A stretch of 64,000 bases of DNA from Zobellella iuensis (GTDB lineage: Bacteria; Pseudomonadota; Gammaproteobacteria; Enterobacterales; Aeromonadaceae), in the NCBI RefSeq assembly GCF_016746085.1, contig NZ_JAERTZ010000022.1:22305-86304 (forward strand), read 5' to 3'. The notes below the pieces were generated by a model. The model made no database searches. It was not told the origin of the DNA and worked only from the letters and a program-made list of their open reading frames with translations. Every line of letters begins with the position of its first letter. Positions within the stretch are counted from its first letter, which is position 1. Made by a program: the position numbers and the translations under genes. Below are positions 1 through 9,078 of this stretch, piece after piece.

Positions 1-110
1 GTTTCTTCAACTCTAACAGTCTTCGGCTGTGGATGAAATGTCTGCATAACAAGTGGTCAGGAAAAATACAGCAGGCACTGACGTTGCTGGAGCGAACACG
101 GCCCAATACA

Positions 111-137
111 AAAAAGCCCCGGCGCTGGCCGGGGCTT
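111..137 (-). terminator. Rho-independent terminator of pckA
   Basis: On the minus strand a GCCCCGG/CCGGGGC stem with a short loop is followed by a run of T, about 25 nt past the pckA stop. Bases 1-110 upstream show no convincing feature. Confidence 0.85.
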
Positions 138-160
138 GATGACTTGCCGCGTGGTTCCGC

Positions 161-1774
161 TTACAGCTGCGGGCCGGCGGCCACCAGGGCCTTGCCCTCG
201 GCGGTGTCGGTGAACTTCTCGAAGTTGTTCACGAAGCGCTGGGCCAGATCCAGGGCCTTGGTGTCCCACTGGGCCGGCTCGGCGTAGGTGTTGCGCGGAT
301 CCAGGATGGAAACGTCTTCCACGCCCTGCAGCTCGGTGGGGATGGCCACGTTGAAGTAGGGCAGGGTCACGAACTCGGCGTTTTCGATGGAGCCGTCGAG
401 GATGGCGTTGATGATGGCACGGGTCGCCTTGATGGAGATCCGCTTGCCGGTGCCGTTCCAGCCGGTGTTCACCAGGTAGGCTTCGGCACCCACCGCGTCA
501 ATACGCTTGGCCAGCACATCGGCGTACTGGGTCGGGTGCAGGCTCAGGAAGGCCGCGCCGAAGCAGCTGGAGAAGGTGGGGGTGGGCTCGGTGATGCCGC
601 GCTCGGTGCCGGCCAGTTTGGCGGTGAAGCCGGACAGGAAGTGGTACTGGGCCTGGTCACGGGTCAGCTTGCTCACCGGCGGCAGCACGCCAAAGGCGTC
701 GGCGGTCAGGAAGATCACCTTTTTGGCGTGACCGGCCTTGGACACCGGCTTGACGATGTTGTCGATATGGTGGATGGGGTAGGAAACCCGGGTGTTCTCG
801 GTTTTGCTGCCATCGTTGAAGTCGATGCTGCCGTCGGCCAGCACGGTCACGTTCTCGAGCAGGGCGTCGCGGCGGATGGCGGCGTAGATCTCGGGCTCGT
901 TTTCCTGGCTCAGGTTGATGGTCTTGGCGTAGCAGCCGCCCTCGAAGTTGAACACGCCGTCGTCGTCCCAGCCGTGCTCGTCGTCACCGATGAGCTGGCG
1001 GTTGGGGTCGGTGGACAGGGTGGTCTTGCCGGTGCCGGAGAGGCCGAAGAAGATGGCCACGTCGCCGTCCTGGCCCACGTTGGCGGAGCAGTGCATGGAA
1101 GCGATGCCCTTGAGCGGCAGCAGGTAGTTCATCATGGAGAACATGCCTTTCTTCATTTCGCCGCCGTACCAGGTGCCGCCGATCAGCTGCATGCGCTCGG
1201 TCAGGTTGAAGGCCACGAAGTTTTCGCTGTTCAGGCCCTGCTCTTGCCAGTCGGGGTTGGTGCACTTGGCACCGTTCATCACCACGAAGTCGGGCTCGAA
1301 GCTTTGCAGCTCTTCCTCGCTGGGGCGGATGAACATGTTCTTCACGAAGTGGGCCTGCCAGGCCACCTCGGTGACGAAGCGCACGGACAGGCGGGTGTCC
1401 GGGTTGGCGCCGCAGAAGGTGTCCACCACGAACAGGCGCTTGCCGGACAACTGGCGGGTAACCAGGCCCTTGAGGTGGTCCCAGGTTTCGGGGCTCATGG
1501 GTTTGTTGTCGTTCTTGCCCTGATCGGCCCACCACACGCTGTCGCGGGTGGTGTCGTCACGCACTATGTATTTGTCTTTCGGAGAGCGGCCGGTAAAGAT
1601 GCCGGTGTCCACCGCAACGGCGCCCAGACTGGTTACCATGCCCTTTTCGTAGCCTTCTAAATCTGCACGGGTTTCTTCTTCAAACAACTGGTCGTAGGAA
1701 GGGTTGTAAAGGATATCGGTTACGTCGGTAATACCGTATTGGGAAAGGCCTAATTGTTGCGCCTTGGACGTCAT
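161..1774 (-). CDS. pckA: Phosphoenolpyruvate carboxykinase (ATP)
   Basis: Converts oxaloacetate and ATP to phosphoenolpyruvate, CO2 and ADP, the entry step of gluconeogenesis; cytosolic. The 537-residue protein has the usual length of bacterial ATP-dependent enzymes. The kinase-1a P-loop GLSGTGKTT lies at residues 244-252 (K250), and an upstream TGRSPKDK segment at about 61-68 contributes to the substrate site. I chose the ATG at 1774 because AGGAG sits at good spacing before it and the product begins MTSKAQQLG; a longer frame to 1840 has no support. It is a single-gene unit with its own terminator. ppc, which makes oxaloacetate from PEP, lies at 31776-34397. Confidence 0.97.
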   Translation of the reverse strand: MTSKAQQLGLSQYGITDVTDILYNPSYDQLFEEETRADLEGYEKGMVTSLGAVAVDTGIFTGRSPKDKYIVRDDTTRDSVWWADQGKNDNKPMSPETWDHLKGLVTRQLSGKRLFVVDTFCGANPDTRLSVRFVTEVAWQAHFVKNMFIRPSEEELQSFEPDFVVMNGAKCTNPDWQEQGLNSENFVAFNLTERMQLIGGTWYGGEMKKGMFSMMNYLLPLKGIASMHCSANVGQDGDVAIFFGLSGTGKTTLSTDPNRQLIGDDEHGWDDDGVFNFEGGCYAKTINLSQENEPEIYAAIRRDALLENVTVLADGSIDFNDGSKTENTRVSYPIHHIDNIVKPVSKAGHAKKVIFLTADAFGVLPPVSKLTRDQAQYHFLSGFTAKLAGTERGITEPTPTFSSCFGAAFLSLHPTQYADVLAKRIDAVGAEAYLVNTGWNGTGKRISIKATRAIINAILDGSIENAEFVTLPYFNVAIPTELQGVEDVSILDPRNTYAEPAQWDTKALDLAQRFVNNFEKFTDTAEGKALVAAGPQL

Positions 1775-1907
1775 TGTTATCTCCTGGGTACAGAGGGGTT
1801 GGGTGGTCGTTGTTATTAGTGTTGTTTTGAGACAAGACAATATCAGTTATGAAGCGGATTTTAGGGGATCAACTTCAAAATTTGCAATTTTGCGCGGCGA
1901 ATTAAGC

Positions 1908-1932
1908 AAAAAGGGGCGAAAAGCCCCTTTTT
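1908..1932 (-). terminator. Terminator of hslRO, possibly bidirectional
   Basis: A ten-base stem AAAAAGGGGC/GCCCCTTTTT with a GAAAA loop lies just past the hslO stop. It has A and T tracts on both sides, so it can end minus-strand transcripts and could also work on the plus strand. Confidence 0.85.
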
Positions 1933-1946
1933 ATCATTCGTGAATG

Positions 1947-2816
1947 TTAATGCAATGTCGGTAGGTTATTAAATAATGTCTGCAAATCAGTGCCATCGAA
2001 ACGATACTGGTGGCCGCAGTAGTCGCAGTGCATTTCAATTTGGCCGTGTTCTTTCAAAATATCGTAGGCTTCTTCCCGGCCCACCTGCAACAGCGCCTGT
2101 TCGCACTTTTCCCGGGAGCAGGTGCACTTGAACACCACCGGCTGGGGATCGAACACCCGCACCGCCTCCTGGTTGTAGAGCCGGTACAGCACTTCGTGGG
2201 CATCCAGCTGCAGCAGTTCTTCCGCCTTGATGGTATGGGTCAGGGCCTCGAGGTGGGCGAAGTCGTTTTCCTGTTCGGCATTGCCGGCGGGCAGCGCCTG
2301 CAGCAGCAGGCCGGCGGCGAGCTGGCTGCCGGCATGGAGGTCGGTAAACAGCCAGATACGGGTGGCCAGCTGTTCCGACTGGGCGAAGTAGTTCTCCAGG
2401 CTCTTGCTGAGGGAGTCGGCGCTCAGCTCCACTATGCCCTGGTAGCGTTCGCCTTCGTCGGGAGTGATGGTGATGGCCAGATAGCCCTTGCCGACCAGAT
2501 CGGCCAGCTTGTCGCTGTCGGGCACCCGGCCTTCCCAGCGGGCCACGCCGCGCAGCTGTTGCCGGTGGTCGCCGTTGATCACGGCCAGCGATACCGGGCC
2601 GTCGCCCTGCAGCTGCACCGTGATATGGCCTTCGAACTTGAGGGTGGCGGTGAGCAGGCTGGTGGCGGTGAGCAGTTCGCCCAGCAGGCGCTGCACCGGG
2701 GCCGGATAGGTCTTGGCTTCCAGCATATGGCGAAAGCTCTGTTGCAGTTGTACCAGTTCACCACGCACCTGGTAATTGTCGAACAGATAGCGGTGGAGTT
2801 GATCGGTCTTGGTCAT
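1947..2816 (-). CDS. hslO: Redox-regulated holdase chaperone Hsp33
   Basis: Hsp33 is a cytosolic chaperone that is inactive when its four cysteines hold zinc and becomes a holdase when oxidative stress forms disulfides. The C-terminal zinc site is visible as C231-x-C233 and C264-x-x-C267 (CTC and CDYC). The N-terminal GERYQG and LLTATLKF segments are typical of the family. The 289-residue length matches the E. coli protein. The start at 2816 (MTKTDQLHRY) aligns with the known N-terminus and has AGGA upstream. It follows hslR on the same strand with a 20 bp gap, so the two heat-shock genes are probably co-transcribed. Confidence 0.96.
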   Translation of the reverse strand: MTKTDQLHRYLFDNYQVRGELVQLQQSFRHMLEAKTYPAPVQRLLGELLTATSLLTATLKFEGHITVQLQGDGPVSLAVINGDHRQQLRGVARWEGRVPDSDKLADLVGKGYLAITITPDEGERYQGIVELSADSLSKSLENYFAQSEQLATRIWLFTDLHAGSQLAAGLLLQALPAGNAEQENDFAHLEALTHTIKAEELLQLDAHEVLYRLYNQEAVRVFDPQPVVFKCTCSREKCEQALLQVGREEAYDILKEHGQIEMHCDYCGHQYRFDGTDLQTLFNNLPTLH

Positions 2817-2836
2817 AAGGGATCCTGTATGGTGGC

Positions 2837-3229
2837 TCAATCGCCTTGTTTAATTTTAAGCAGGGTGCGCCTTTCTTTCTTGTCCGGCTTGCGCTCCGGG
2901 CTGGGCGCGAACTGGCTGTTGAATTTACGGGCTTCGGCGTTTTGCTCCCGTTTCTTGATGCTGTCCGGGGTTTCCCGGTACAGCCGCTGGGCGAACTCCG
3001 CCTTGCCCCGGTGCTCGGACAGCTCCAGCACCACCACTTCCCTTTCATCGTTACCCTGGCGCAGGCGGATAACGGCGCCCACTTCCACCACTTTGCTGGG
3101 TTTGCCGCGCTGGCCGTTATAGTGCACCTTGCCGCCGTCAATCATGGTGCGGGCCAGGCTGCGGGTCTTGTAGAAGCGGGCGGCCCACAGCCATTTATCC
3201 AGTCGGACGGGCAGCTTGTCTCCGTTCAT
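2837..3229 (-). CDS. hslR: Heat shock protein 15, S4-domain RNA-binding protein
   Basis: Hsp15 binds free 50S subunits that carry a nascent chain after translation stalls and helps recycle them. The 130-residue protein begins with an S4 RNA-binding fold (RLDKWLWAARFYKTRSLA, about residues 9-26) and ends in a lysine/arginine-rich tail, as in E. coli Hsp15. It is the first gene of the hslR-hslO unit and is divergent from nudE. The 163 bp spacer 3230-3392 must hold the promoters of both units; I could not pick a clear heat-shock promoter by eye. Confidence 0.95.
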   Translation of the reverse strand: MNGDKLPVRLDKWLWAARFYKTRSLARTMIDGGKVHYNGQRGKPSKVVEVGAVIRLRQGNDEREVVVLELSEHRGKAEFAQRLYRETPDSIKKREQNAEARKFNSQFAPSPERKPDKKERRTLLKIKQGD

Positions 3230-3392
3230 TGCACTCGCTCACATTAAAACTGAAGCCGGATTATACCAGATGCCCCGGCCCCTGGAGTATAAAGGGGAGG
3301 GCAAAACCCCGCTTCCGGCAACTTGTGGGCAGACGTTTCTGCCCAGTTGCGATAACCTCTGAATAGAGAGTGAACATAACGACGGAACAGGC

Positions 3393-3950
3393 ATGGCGGA
3401 CGACAAACAGAAACCAGAGATACTGCATACGGAACTGGTGGCCGAAAGCCGCCTGTTCAAGGTGGAAGCTGTTCATCTGAGGTTCAGCAACGGTGTGGAG
3501 CGGGTCTATGAGCGCATGCGCAGCAGCGGCCGGGGCGCCGTGATGCTGGTGCCCTTGCTGGACGCAGAAACCCTGTTGCTGATCCGCGAATATTCCGCCG
3601 GCACCCACAGTTATGAGTTGGGCTTTCCCAAGGGCCTGATCGATCCGGGAGAAGACGCCATGGAGGCGGGCAACCGGGAGCTGATGGAGGAGATAGGCTA
3701 CGGGGCGCGGCAACTGACCCACCTAAAGCAGGTGACCCTGGCGCCCGGTTATTTTGGCAGTCGCATGGATATCTTATTGGCACGGGATTTGTATCCCGAA
3801 CAGCGCGAAGGGGACGAGCCGGAGCCGCTGGAAGTGGTGCCCTGGCCGCTGGACCAGCTGGACCAGCTGATGGCCCGGCCCGACTTCAGCGAGGCGCGCA
3901 GCATCTGCGGCCTGTTCCTGCTGCAGGACTGGCTCAATAAAGAGGAGTAA
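3393..3950 (+). CDS. nudE: ADP compounds hydrolase NudE (Nudix family)
   Basis: Hydrolyses ADP-linked metabolites such as ADP-ribose, NADH and Ap3A to AMP plus the other half. The 185-residue protein contains a full Nudix box starting GLIDPGED, with the REx2EE core REL-MEE followed by IGYG, at about residues 80-103. It ends 2 nt before cysQ, so the two form an operon of nucleotide housekeeping enzymes, as in other gammaproteobacteria. The family identity is firm; the exact substrate range is inferred from homology. Confidence 0.92.
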   Translation: MADDKQKPEILHTELVAESRLFKVEAVHLRFSNGVERVYERMRSSGRGAVMLVPLLDAETLLLIREYSAGTHSYELGFPKGLIDPGEDAMEAGNRELMEEIGYGARQLTHLKQVTLAPGYFGSRMDILLARDLYPEQREGDEPEPLEVVPWPLDQLDQLMARPDFSEARSICGLFLLQDWLNKEE

Positions 3951-3952
3951 CC

Positions 3953-4774
3953 ATGGACATCACTGCCTTGCTGCCTGGCGTCAAGGCGGCGGCCCGCGAA
4001 GCGGGCCGACGCATACTGACGCTGTACGACAGTGGCCACTACCAGGCTGAACAAAAAGACGACGACAGCCCGGTCACCAGTGCCGATCTGGCGGCGCACG
4101 CCTATCTCGACCAGGCCCTGCGCGGGCTGGCCGACATTCCGGTGCTGTCGGAGGAAGGGGGCGATATTCCGTTGGCAGAGCGCCGCCGCTGGCCGCGCTA
4201 CTGGCTGGTGGATCCGCTGGACGGCACCCAGGAATTCATCGCCGGCAGCGGCGACTTCTCCACCATGATTGCCCTGATCGAGCACGGCCGGCCGGTGCTG
4301 GGGGTGGTCTATGCGCCGGTGCAGGACCTGCTGTATTACGGGATGCACCAGCATGGTGCCTTCAAGGAGGCGGAAGGCACCACCAGGCGCATCCATGCCC
4401 GTCATCATGACCGGCAGGCGCCGCTCACCGGCCTGCGCATTGCCATCAGCCGCCGGCAGGACGTGGCCTGGGTGCGTTCCCGGCTGAGCCGTGAGCTGGA
4501 CTATCAGCTGGTGCCCCTGGGCTCGAGCTCGCTCAAGTCCTGCCTGGTGGCGGAAGGGGAGGCCGATCTTTACATGCGCATTGGCCCCACCGGCGAGTGG
4601 GACACGGGTGCGACCCAGTGCATAGTGGAAGAGGCGGGGGGAAGGATCCTGGATCTGAACCTGGGCCGGCTCAGCTATAACCTGCGCGACAGCCTGATCA
4701 ACCCCAACTTCATTACCCTGGGGGACGAGGGTCTGCCCTGGCAGCAGATACTGGTAGCGGGCGGCAAGGAATAA
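3953..4774 (+). CDS. cysQ: 3'(2'),5'-bisphosphate nucleotidase CysQ
   Basis: Removes the 3' phosphate of PAP, the by-product of PAPS reduction in sulfate assimilation, giving AMP; it belongs to the lithium-sensitive inositol-monophosphatase superfamily. The metal-binding motif DPLDGTQEF, an upstream EEGG, and the second superfamily motif WDTGATQCIVEEAGG are all present in 273 residues. The gene follows nudE by 2 nt. Its stop codon lies inside a palindrome shared with the end of the convergent metJ gene. Confidence 0.94.
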   Translation: MDITALLPGVKAAAREAGRRILTLYDSGHYQAEQKDDDSPVTSADLAAHAYLDQALRGLADIPVLSEEGGDIPLAERRRWPRYWLVDPLDGTQEFIAGSGDFSTMIALIEHGRPVLGVVYAPVQDLLYYGMHQHGAFKEAEGTTRRIHARHHDRQAPLTGLRIAISRRQDVAWVRSRLSRELDYQLVPLGSSSLKSCLVAEGEADLYMRIGPTGEWDTGATQCIVEEAGGRILDLNLGRLSYNLRDSLINPNFITLGDEGLPWQQILVAGGKE

Positions 4775-4790
4775 CGCCGCCGGGCGTTAT
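4771..4790. terminator. Palindrome spanning the cysQ and metJ stops
   Basis: A perfect 8 bp inverted repeat ATAACGCC/GGCGTTAT with a GCCG loop covers the cysQ stop and touches the metJ stop. It has no T tract, so as an intrinsic terminator it is weak. It may instead act as a shared 3'-end stem for both converging transcripts. Confidence 0.45.
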
Positions 4791-5119
4791 TACTCGTCGT
4801 CGATGGCGTAATCTTCGATTTCGATGCCCAGCTCGGCCATGATTTCCCGGGCCTGGGCCGGGATCTGGTCGGGGACGTCCTTGCGCAGATCGTCGTCCTG
4901 GGGCAGGGGCTGGCCGGTATAGGCGTGCAGGAAGGCCTCGCACAACAGTTCGCTGTTGGTGGCATGGCGCAGGTTGTTGACCTGGCGGCGGGTGCGCTCG
5001 TCGGTGAGGATCTTCAGCACCTTGAGCGGGATGGAGACGGTGATCTTCTTGACCTGTTCATTTTTCTTGCCGTGCTCGGCGTAAGGGCTGATATAGTCGC
5101 CGTTCCATTCAGTTTTCAT
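4790..5119 (-). CDS. metJ: Methionine repressor MetJ
   Basis: Ribbon-helix-helix repressor that uses S-adenosylmethionine as corepressor and binds tandem 8 bp Met boxes. Residues 20-66 ([12 protein letters not shown] onward, then [19 protein letters not shown]) are nearly invariant relative to E. coli MetJ. The protein has 109 residues, slightly longer than the usual 105, with an acidic C-terminal tail. Two adjacent ATGs exist; I chose 5119 because GGGTG is better spaced for it, while 5122 would add one Met. It is divergent from metBL, with its own operator in the spacer. Confidence 0.96.
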   Translation of the reverse strand: MKTEWNGDYISPYAEHGKKNEQVKKITVSIPLKVLKILTDERTRRQVNNLRHATNSELLCEAFLHAYTGQPLPQDDDLRKDVPDQIPAQAREIMAELGIEIEDYAIDDE

Positions 5120-5195
5120 CATGCACCCGTAAATAAGGTTAAAAATCCGGAACGGATTGTAACCCCTACATTTTTTATTGGCAATCCAACCACAA

Positions 5196-5227
5196 AGCCT
5201 TTCGGACGTCTGGAAGGCTTGACGGCT
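5196..5227 (+). promoter_or_regulatory. Tandem Met boxes (MetJ operator)
   Basis: Four contiguous 8-mers fit the AGACGTCT consensus with 4, 7, 5 and 6 matches: AGCCTTTC, GGACGTCT, GGAAGGCT and TGACGGCT. They lie in the metJ-metB spacer about 75-105 bp before metB. MetJ binds two or more adjacent boxes cooperatively, so this site should repress metBL and may autoregulate metJ. Confidence 0.8.
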
Positions 5228-5299
5228 TTTTCCTGCTGAGTTACTGTGCGCCTCTTGGAAATTCCAGATACCAGGCTGCCAGCGTGCAAAGGAGAGGAC

Positions 5300-6460
5300 A
5301 TGCCCGACTACCAGACCCAGACTTACGCCGTTCGTACCGGCATCGACACCGATACCCAGCATGGTGCCGTGGTGCCGCCGGTCTACCTCACCAGCACTTA
5401 TTCGTTTGCCGACTATAACCAGCCGCGCCAGTTCGACTACACCCGTTCCGGCAATCCCACCCGGCAGACCCTGATCGAGGCGCTGACCAAGCTGGAGGGC
5501 GGCGCGGGCGCGGCGGTCACCTCCACCGGCATGGGCGCCATCAACCTGATCATCACCTCCCAGCTGCAGGCCGGCGACCTGCTGCTGGCGCCCCACGACT
5601 GCTATGGCGGCAGCCACCGGCTGTTCAACTCCCTGGCGAAAAAGGGCAACTTCCGGGTGGAATACGTGGATCAGAACGACCCCGTTGCCCTGGCCGAGGC
5701 CCTGGCCAGAAAGCCGAAGATCCTGTGGATTGAAACCCCGTCCAACCCGCTGCTGCGGGTGGTGGACATCGCGGCCCTCTGTGCCGCGGCCAGGGACATA
5801 GGCGCCCTCTCGGTGGTGGACAACACCTTCCTGTCGCCGGCGCTGCAGCAGCCGCTGACGCTGGGTGCCGACCTGGTGGTGCACTCCACCACCAAGTACA
5901 TCAACGGCCATTCCGATGTGCTGGGCGGGGCCGTGGTGGCCGCCGATGGCCAACTGGCCGAGGAGCTGCGCTGGTGGGCCAACTGCCTGGGCCTGACCGG
6001 CTCGCCCTTCGACAGCTACCTGACCTTGCGCGGCCTGCGCACCCTGGGCGTGCGCATGCGCCAGCACTGCGAGAACGCCGCGGCCCTGGTGGCCTACCTG
6101 CAGGGCCGGCCCGAGGTGAAGGCGGTGTATCATCCCAGCCTGCCCGGCAACCCCGGCCACGAGGTCGCCGCCCGCCAGCAGTCCGGCTTCGGCGCCATGC
6201 TCAGCTTCGAGCTGGACGTGGACGAGGCGGGCATGAAGGCCTTTTTACAGCAATTGCAGCTGTTCTCCCTGGCCGAGTCCCTGGGCGGGGTGGAGAGCCT
6301 GATCGCCCACCCGGCCACCATGACCCACGCGGCCATGACCGAGGAGGCCCGCGCCGCCGCCGGCATCAGCAACCAGCTGTTGCGGGTATCGGTGGGGATC
6401 GAGGACGTACGCGACCTTATTCACGATTTAGACAACGCATTCAAGGCCCTGAACAAGTAA
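5300..6460 (+). CDS. metB: Cystathionine gamma-synthase
   Basis: PLP enzyme that joins O-succinylhomoserine and cysteine to give cystathionine in methionine synthesis. The product has 386 residues, equal to E. coli MetB. The PLP lysine lies in [15 protein letters not shown], and YTRSGNPTR and VDNTFLSP are conserved family segments. The ATG at 5300 is chosen over an upstream in-frame ATG because AAAGGAGAGG precedes it and the product starts [14 protein letters not shown]. metL starts at the next base after the stop, so translation is probably coupled. Confidence 0.97.
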   Translation: MPDYQTQTYAVRTGIDTDTQHGAVVPPVYLTSTYSFADYNQPRQFDYTRSGNPTRQTLIEALTKLEGGAGAAVTSTGMGAINLIITSQLQAGDLLLAPHDCYGGSHRLFNSLAKKGNFRVEYVDQNDPVALAEALARKPKILWIETPSNPLLRVVDIAALCAAARDIGALSVVDNTFLSPALQQPLTLGADLVVHSTTKYINGHSDVLGGAVVAADGQLAEELRWWANCLGLTGSPFDSYLTLRGLRTLGVRMRQHCENAAALVAYLQGRPEVKAVYHPSLPGNPGHEVAARQQSGFGAMLSFELDVDEAGMKAFLQQLQLFSLAESLGGVESLIAHPATMTHAAMTEEARAAAGISNQLLRVSVGIEDVRDLIHDLDNAFKALNK

Positions 6461-8893
6461 ATGACCATGCTTCAGAATGACGGCGACCAGCGGCGCCCGG
6501 TGCACAAGTTTGGCGGCAGCAGCCTGGCCGACGCCGCCTGTTTTCACCGGGTGGCCGGCATCATCCACAACCTGGCCCAGCCCGACGCCCTCATCGTGGT
6601 GTCGGCGCCGGGCAAGACCACCAACCGGCTGATCGAGCTGCTCAGCCTGTTCACCAGCGGTGACAGCGCGGCGCCCGAGGCGCTGGAAGGCCTGCACGGT
6701 TTTCAGCGCAACCTGATCGAGACCACCCTGGACGAGGAGAATGGCGCGCCCCTGCTGGCGGCCCTGGACGACGACATCCAGACCATCGCCGCCGTGTTGG
6801 AGCAGAGCCGCCTGGACGACCATCAGCGCAGCCTGATCCAGTCGTTCGGCGAGGTCTGGTCCTCCCGCCTGCTGGCCCGGCTGCTCGCCGGCCAGGGCCT
6901 GCCGGCGGCCAGCCTGGACGCCCGCCGCTTCCTGCTGGTGTCCGGCTCGCCGGTGCAGGTGGACGAGGCCGAGTCCCGCCGCCGCCTGGGCGCCATACTG
7001 GCCGAGCACCAGGACCGGATCCTGGTGGTGACCGGCTTTATCGCCGCCGACGCCCAGGGCCGTACCCGGCTGCTGGGGCGCAACGGCTCCGACTTCAGCG
7101 CCACCCTGCTGGCATCCCTGGCCGACAGCAGCCACGCCACCATCTGGAGCGACGTGCCCGGGGTGTTCAGTGCCGATCCGCGGCGGGTGAAGGAGGCGCG
7201 GCTGCTGACCCGGCTGTCGCTGCCGGAAGCCGCCGAACTGGCCCGGCTGGGCTCGCCGGTGCTGCACAGCCGCACCCTGGGCCCGGTGGCCGCCAGCCGC
7301 CAGCAGCTGATGCTGCGCTGCAGCTACCACCCGGACGACGGCCATACCCGCATACAGCGCCAGCCGCAACGGGCCCAGGGCGCGCGCATCGTCACCGCGG
7401 TGGACGATGCCGTGCTGCTGGAGATGAGCATTCCCGCCCGCTACCAGGAAACGGTGGACGCCCTCACCGACTGGCTGGCCCGGCGCGAACTGGCGCCCCT
7501 GGCCTGCAAGCGCCGGCCCGAGCGCCAGCTGTGGCAGATTACCTATACCCGGGAGCAGGCCGAGCAGGCCTTCTCCCTGCTCAGGGATCACCAGCCCGCC
7601 GGCGGCTTCGAAGGGCTGCAACAGCGGGAAGGCTTCTCCCTGGTGGCCCTGGTGGGCAAGGGCGTGACCGCCCAGGCCGAGCAGTGCCTGCACTTCTACC
7701 ACGCCCTCAACGAGCAGCCGCTGGAGTTTATCCAGCCCGCGAAAAACGGCCTGAGCCTGGTGGCGGTGGTGCGCAAGGTGGTGCTGGATCCGCTGCTGCT
7801 GCGCCTGCACCAGAGCCTGTTCAGCCGGCCCAGGCGGGTCGGCCTGGTGCTGTTCGGCCGGGGCAACATCGGCCAGGCCTGGCTCAGGCTGTATCGGGAG
7901 CAGAAGGCGCGGCTGGAGCAGGAGCTGAACGTGCAGCTCAGCCTCTACGGCGTTTTCGACTCCCGCGGCGGCATGCTGGCCAGTCAGGGCCTGGAGGTGG
8001 AACAGGTGCTGAACGACTTCCAGCCCAGGTCCATCGTCTGGCCCGACTGGCTGGAGGATCTGGAGGAACACGGCTTCGACAGCCTGGTGGCCCTGGACTT
8101 CACCGCCTCCGAGGCGCTGGTGCAGCATTATCCGGCCCTGGTGCAGCGCCATGTACACCTGATTGCCGCCAACAAGCACGGCGGGGCGGCGGAGCAGGCG
8201 TTCTACCTGCGGCTTAAGCAGAGCCTGGCCGAGCACAGGGTGCAGTTTCTCAGCAACGCCACCGTGGGCGCCGGCCTGCCGGTGCAGACCGCCATCCACC
8301 AGCTGCGCCACTCGGGCGAGCAGATCCGCGTCATCAGCGGGCTCTTCTCCGGCACCCTGAGCTGGCTGTTCCAGCATTTCGACGGCAGCCAGCCCTTTTC
8401 CGAGCTGGTGCTGCAGGCCTGGCAGCAGGGCCTGACCGAGCCGGATCCCCGGGAGGATCTGAACGGCCAGGACGTGAAGCGCAAGCTGGTGATACTGGCG
8501 CGGGAGGCGGGCTTCGATCTGGATCCGGCCAAGGTCCGGGTCAGCAACCTGGTGCCCGAGTCCCTGGCGGCGCTGGACAGGGAACGCTTTATCGATCGGT
8601 TGGACGAGCTGGACCAGCCCCTGGCCGAGGCCCTGGCCCAGGCCCGAGAAGAAGGCGGGGTATTGCGCCACGTGGCCCGCTTCGATACCCACAGCGGCGA
8701 GGCCAGCGTGGGGCTGGAGGTGGTGGCCGGCGAGCACGCCTTCGCCCACCTGCGGCCCGGCGACAATGTGTTCGCCATCGAGACCCAGCACTACCGCCAG
8801 AACCCCCTGGTGATCCAGGGCCCCGGCGCCGGCCGGGAAGTAACCGCCGCCGCCATGCAGGCGGATCTGTGGCAGTTGCTGACCACCCTGTAA
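6461..8893 (+). CDS. metL: Bifunctional aspartokinase / homoserine dehydrogenase II
   Basis: Catalyses the first and third steps from aspartate toward homoserine for methionine synthesis. The 810-residue protein starts with the aspartokinase motif KFGGSSLAD (residues 16-24), continues through degenerate ACT-like regions, and ends with an NAD(P)-binding homoserine dehydrogenase domain from about residue 460 (LVLFGRGNIGQAW), with the homoserine-binding part around IAANKHGG. Replacement of the usual ACT regulation by degenerate regions fits the methionine-dedicated isozyme. It abuts metB with no intergenic base and shares its Met-box control. Confidence 0.96.
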   Translation: MTMLQNDGDQRRPVHKFGGSSLADAACFHRVAGIIHNLAQPDALIVVSAPGKTTNRLIELLSLFTSGDSAAPEALEGLHGFQRNLIETTLDEENGAPLLAALDDDIQTIAAVLEQSRLDDHQRSLIQSFGEVWSSRLLARLLAGQGLPAASLDARRFLLVSGSPVQVDEAESRRRLGAILAEHQDRILVVTGFIAADAQGRTRLLGRNGSDFSATLLASLADSSHATIWSDVPGVFSADPRRVKEARLLTRLSLPEAAELARLGSPVLHSRTLGPVAASRQQLMLRCSYHPDDGHTRIQRQPQRAQGARIVTAVDDAVLLEMSIPARYQETVDALTDWLARRELAPLACKRRPERQLWQITYTREQAEQAFSLLRDHQPAGGFEGLQQREGFSLVALVGKGVTAQAEQCLHFYHALNEQPLEFIQPAKNGLSLVAVVRKVVLDPLLLRLHQSLFSRPRRVGLVLFGRGNIGQAWLRLYREQKARLEQELNVQLSLYGVFDSRGGMLASQGLEVEQVLNDFQPRSIVWPDWLEDLEEHGFDSLVALDFTASEALVQHYPALVQRHVHLIAANKHGGAAEQAFYLRLKQSLAEHRVQFLSNATVGAGLPVQTAIHQLRHSGEQIRVISGLFSGTLSWLFQHFDGSQPFSELVLQAWQQGLTEPDPREDLNGQDVKRKLVILAREAGFDLDPAKVRVSNLVPESLAALDRERFIDRLDELDQPLAEALAQAREEGGVLRHVARFDTHSGEASVGLEVVAGEHAFAHLRPGDNVFAIETQHYRQNPLVIQGPGAGREVTAAAMQADLWQLLTTL

Positions 8894-8897
8894 GACA

Positions 8898-8923
8898 AAG
8901 AGGCTCCCGCAAGGGAGCCTCTT
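8898..8923 (+). terminator. Terminator of metBL
   Basis: A ten-base stem AGAGGCTCCC/GGGAGCCTCT with a GCAA tetraloop sits 5 nt past the metL stop. The following tract is poor in T, so termination may be partial. Confidence 0.7.
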
Positions 8924-8960
8924 CAACTTGATGATATCCTCCCTCCGCATTTTTAATTGT

Positions 8961-9030
8961 GGTCATCTCCGCGAAGGCGGAGATCCATGGAAGATTGCAC
9001 CGGACTCCCCCCTTCGCGGGGGGGACTACA
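8961..9030. repeat. REP-like pair of palindromes
   Basis: Two GC-rich hairpins lie about 20 bp apart: ATCTCCGC/GCGGAGAT with a GAAG loop at 8965-8984, and TCCCCCC/GGGGGGA with a TTCGC-type loop at 9006-9025. The GCGAAGGCGGAGATCCA pattern resembles dispersed extragenic palindromes of many proteobacteria. Whether it is repeated elsewhere in this genome cannot be seen here. The rest of 9031-9078 shows nothing recognisable. Confidence 0.55.
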
Positions 9031-9078
9031 GGGTAATACGAAGCTTGACCAGCAACTTGTCGAGCAGGAACGCCGCGC

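Noticed and set aside
1..110. Short open frames at the left edge
   Set aside because: Very short, without ribosome sites or recognisable product; partly overlap the pckA terminator.
6428..8950. Long open frame antisense to metL, rich in Gln, Gly and His
   Set aside because: It mirrors the metL reading frame in GC-rich sequence, has low-complexity composition and no recognisable domain. Similar antisense frames over otnK, ppc, argH and nosR were dismissed for the same reason.
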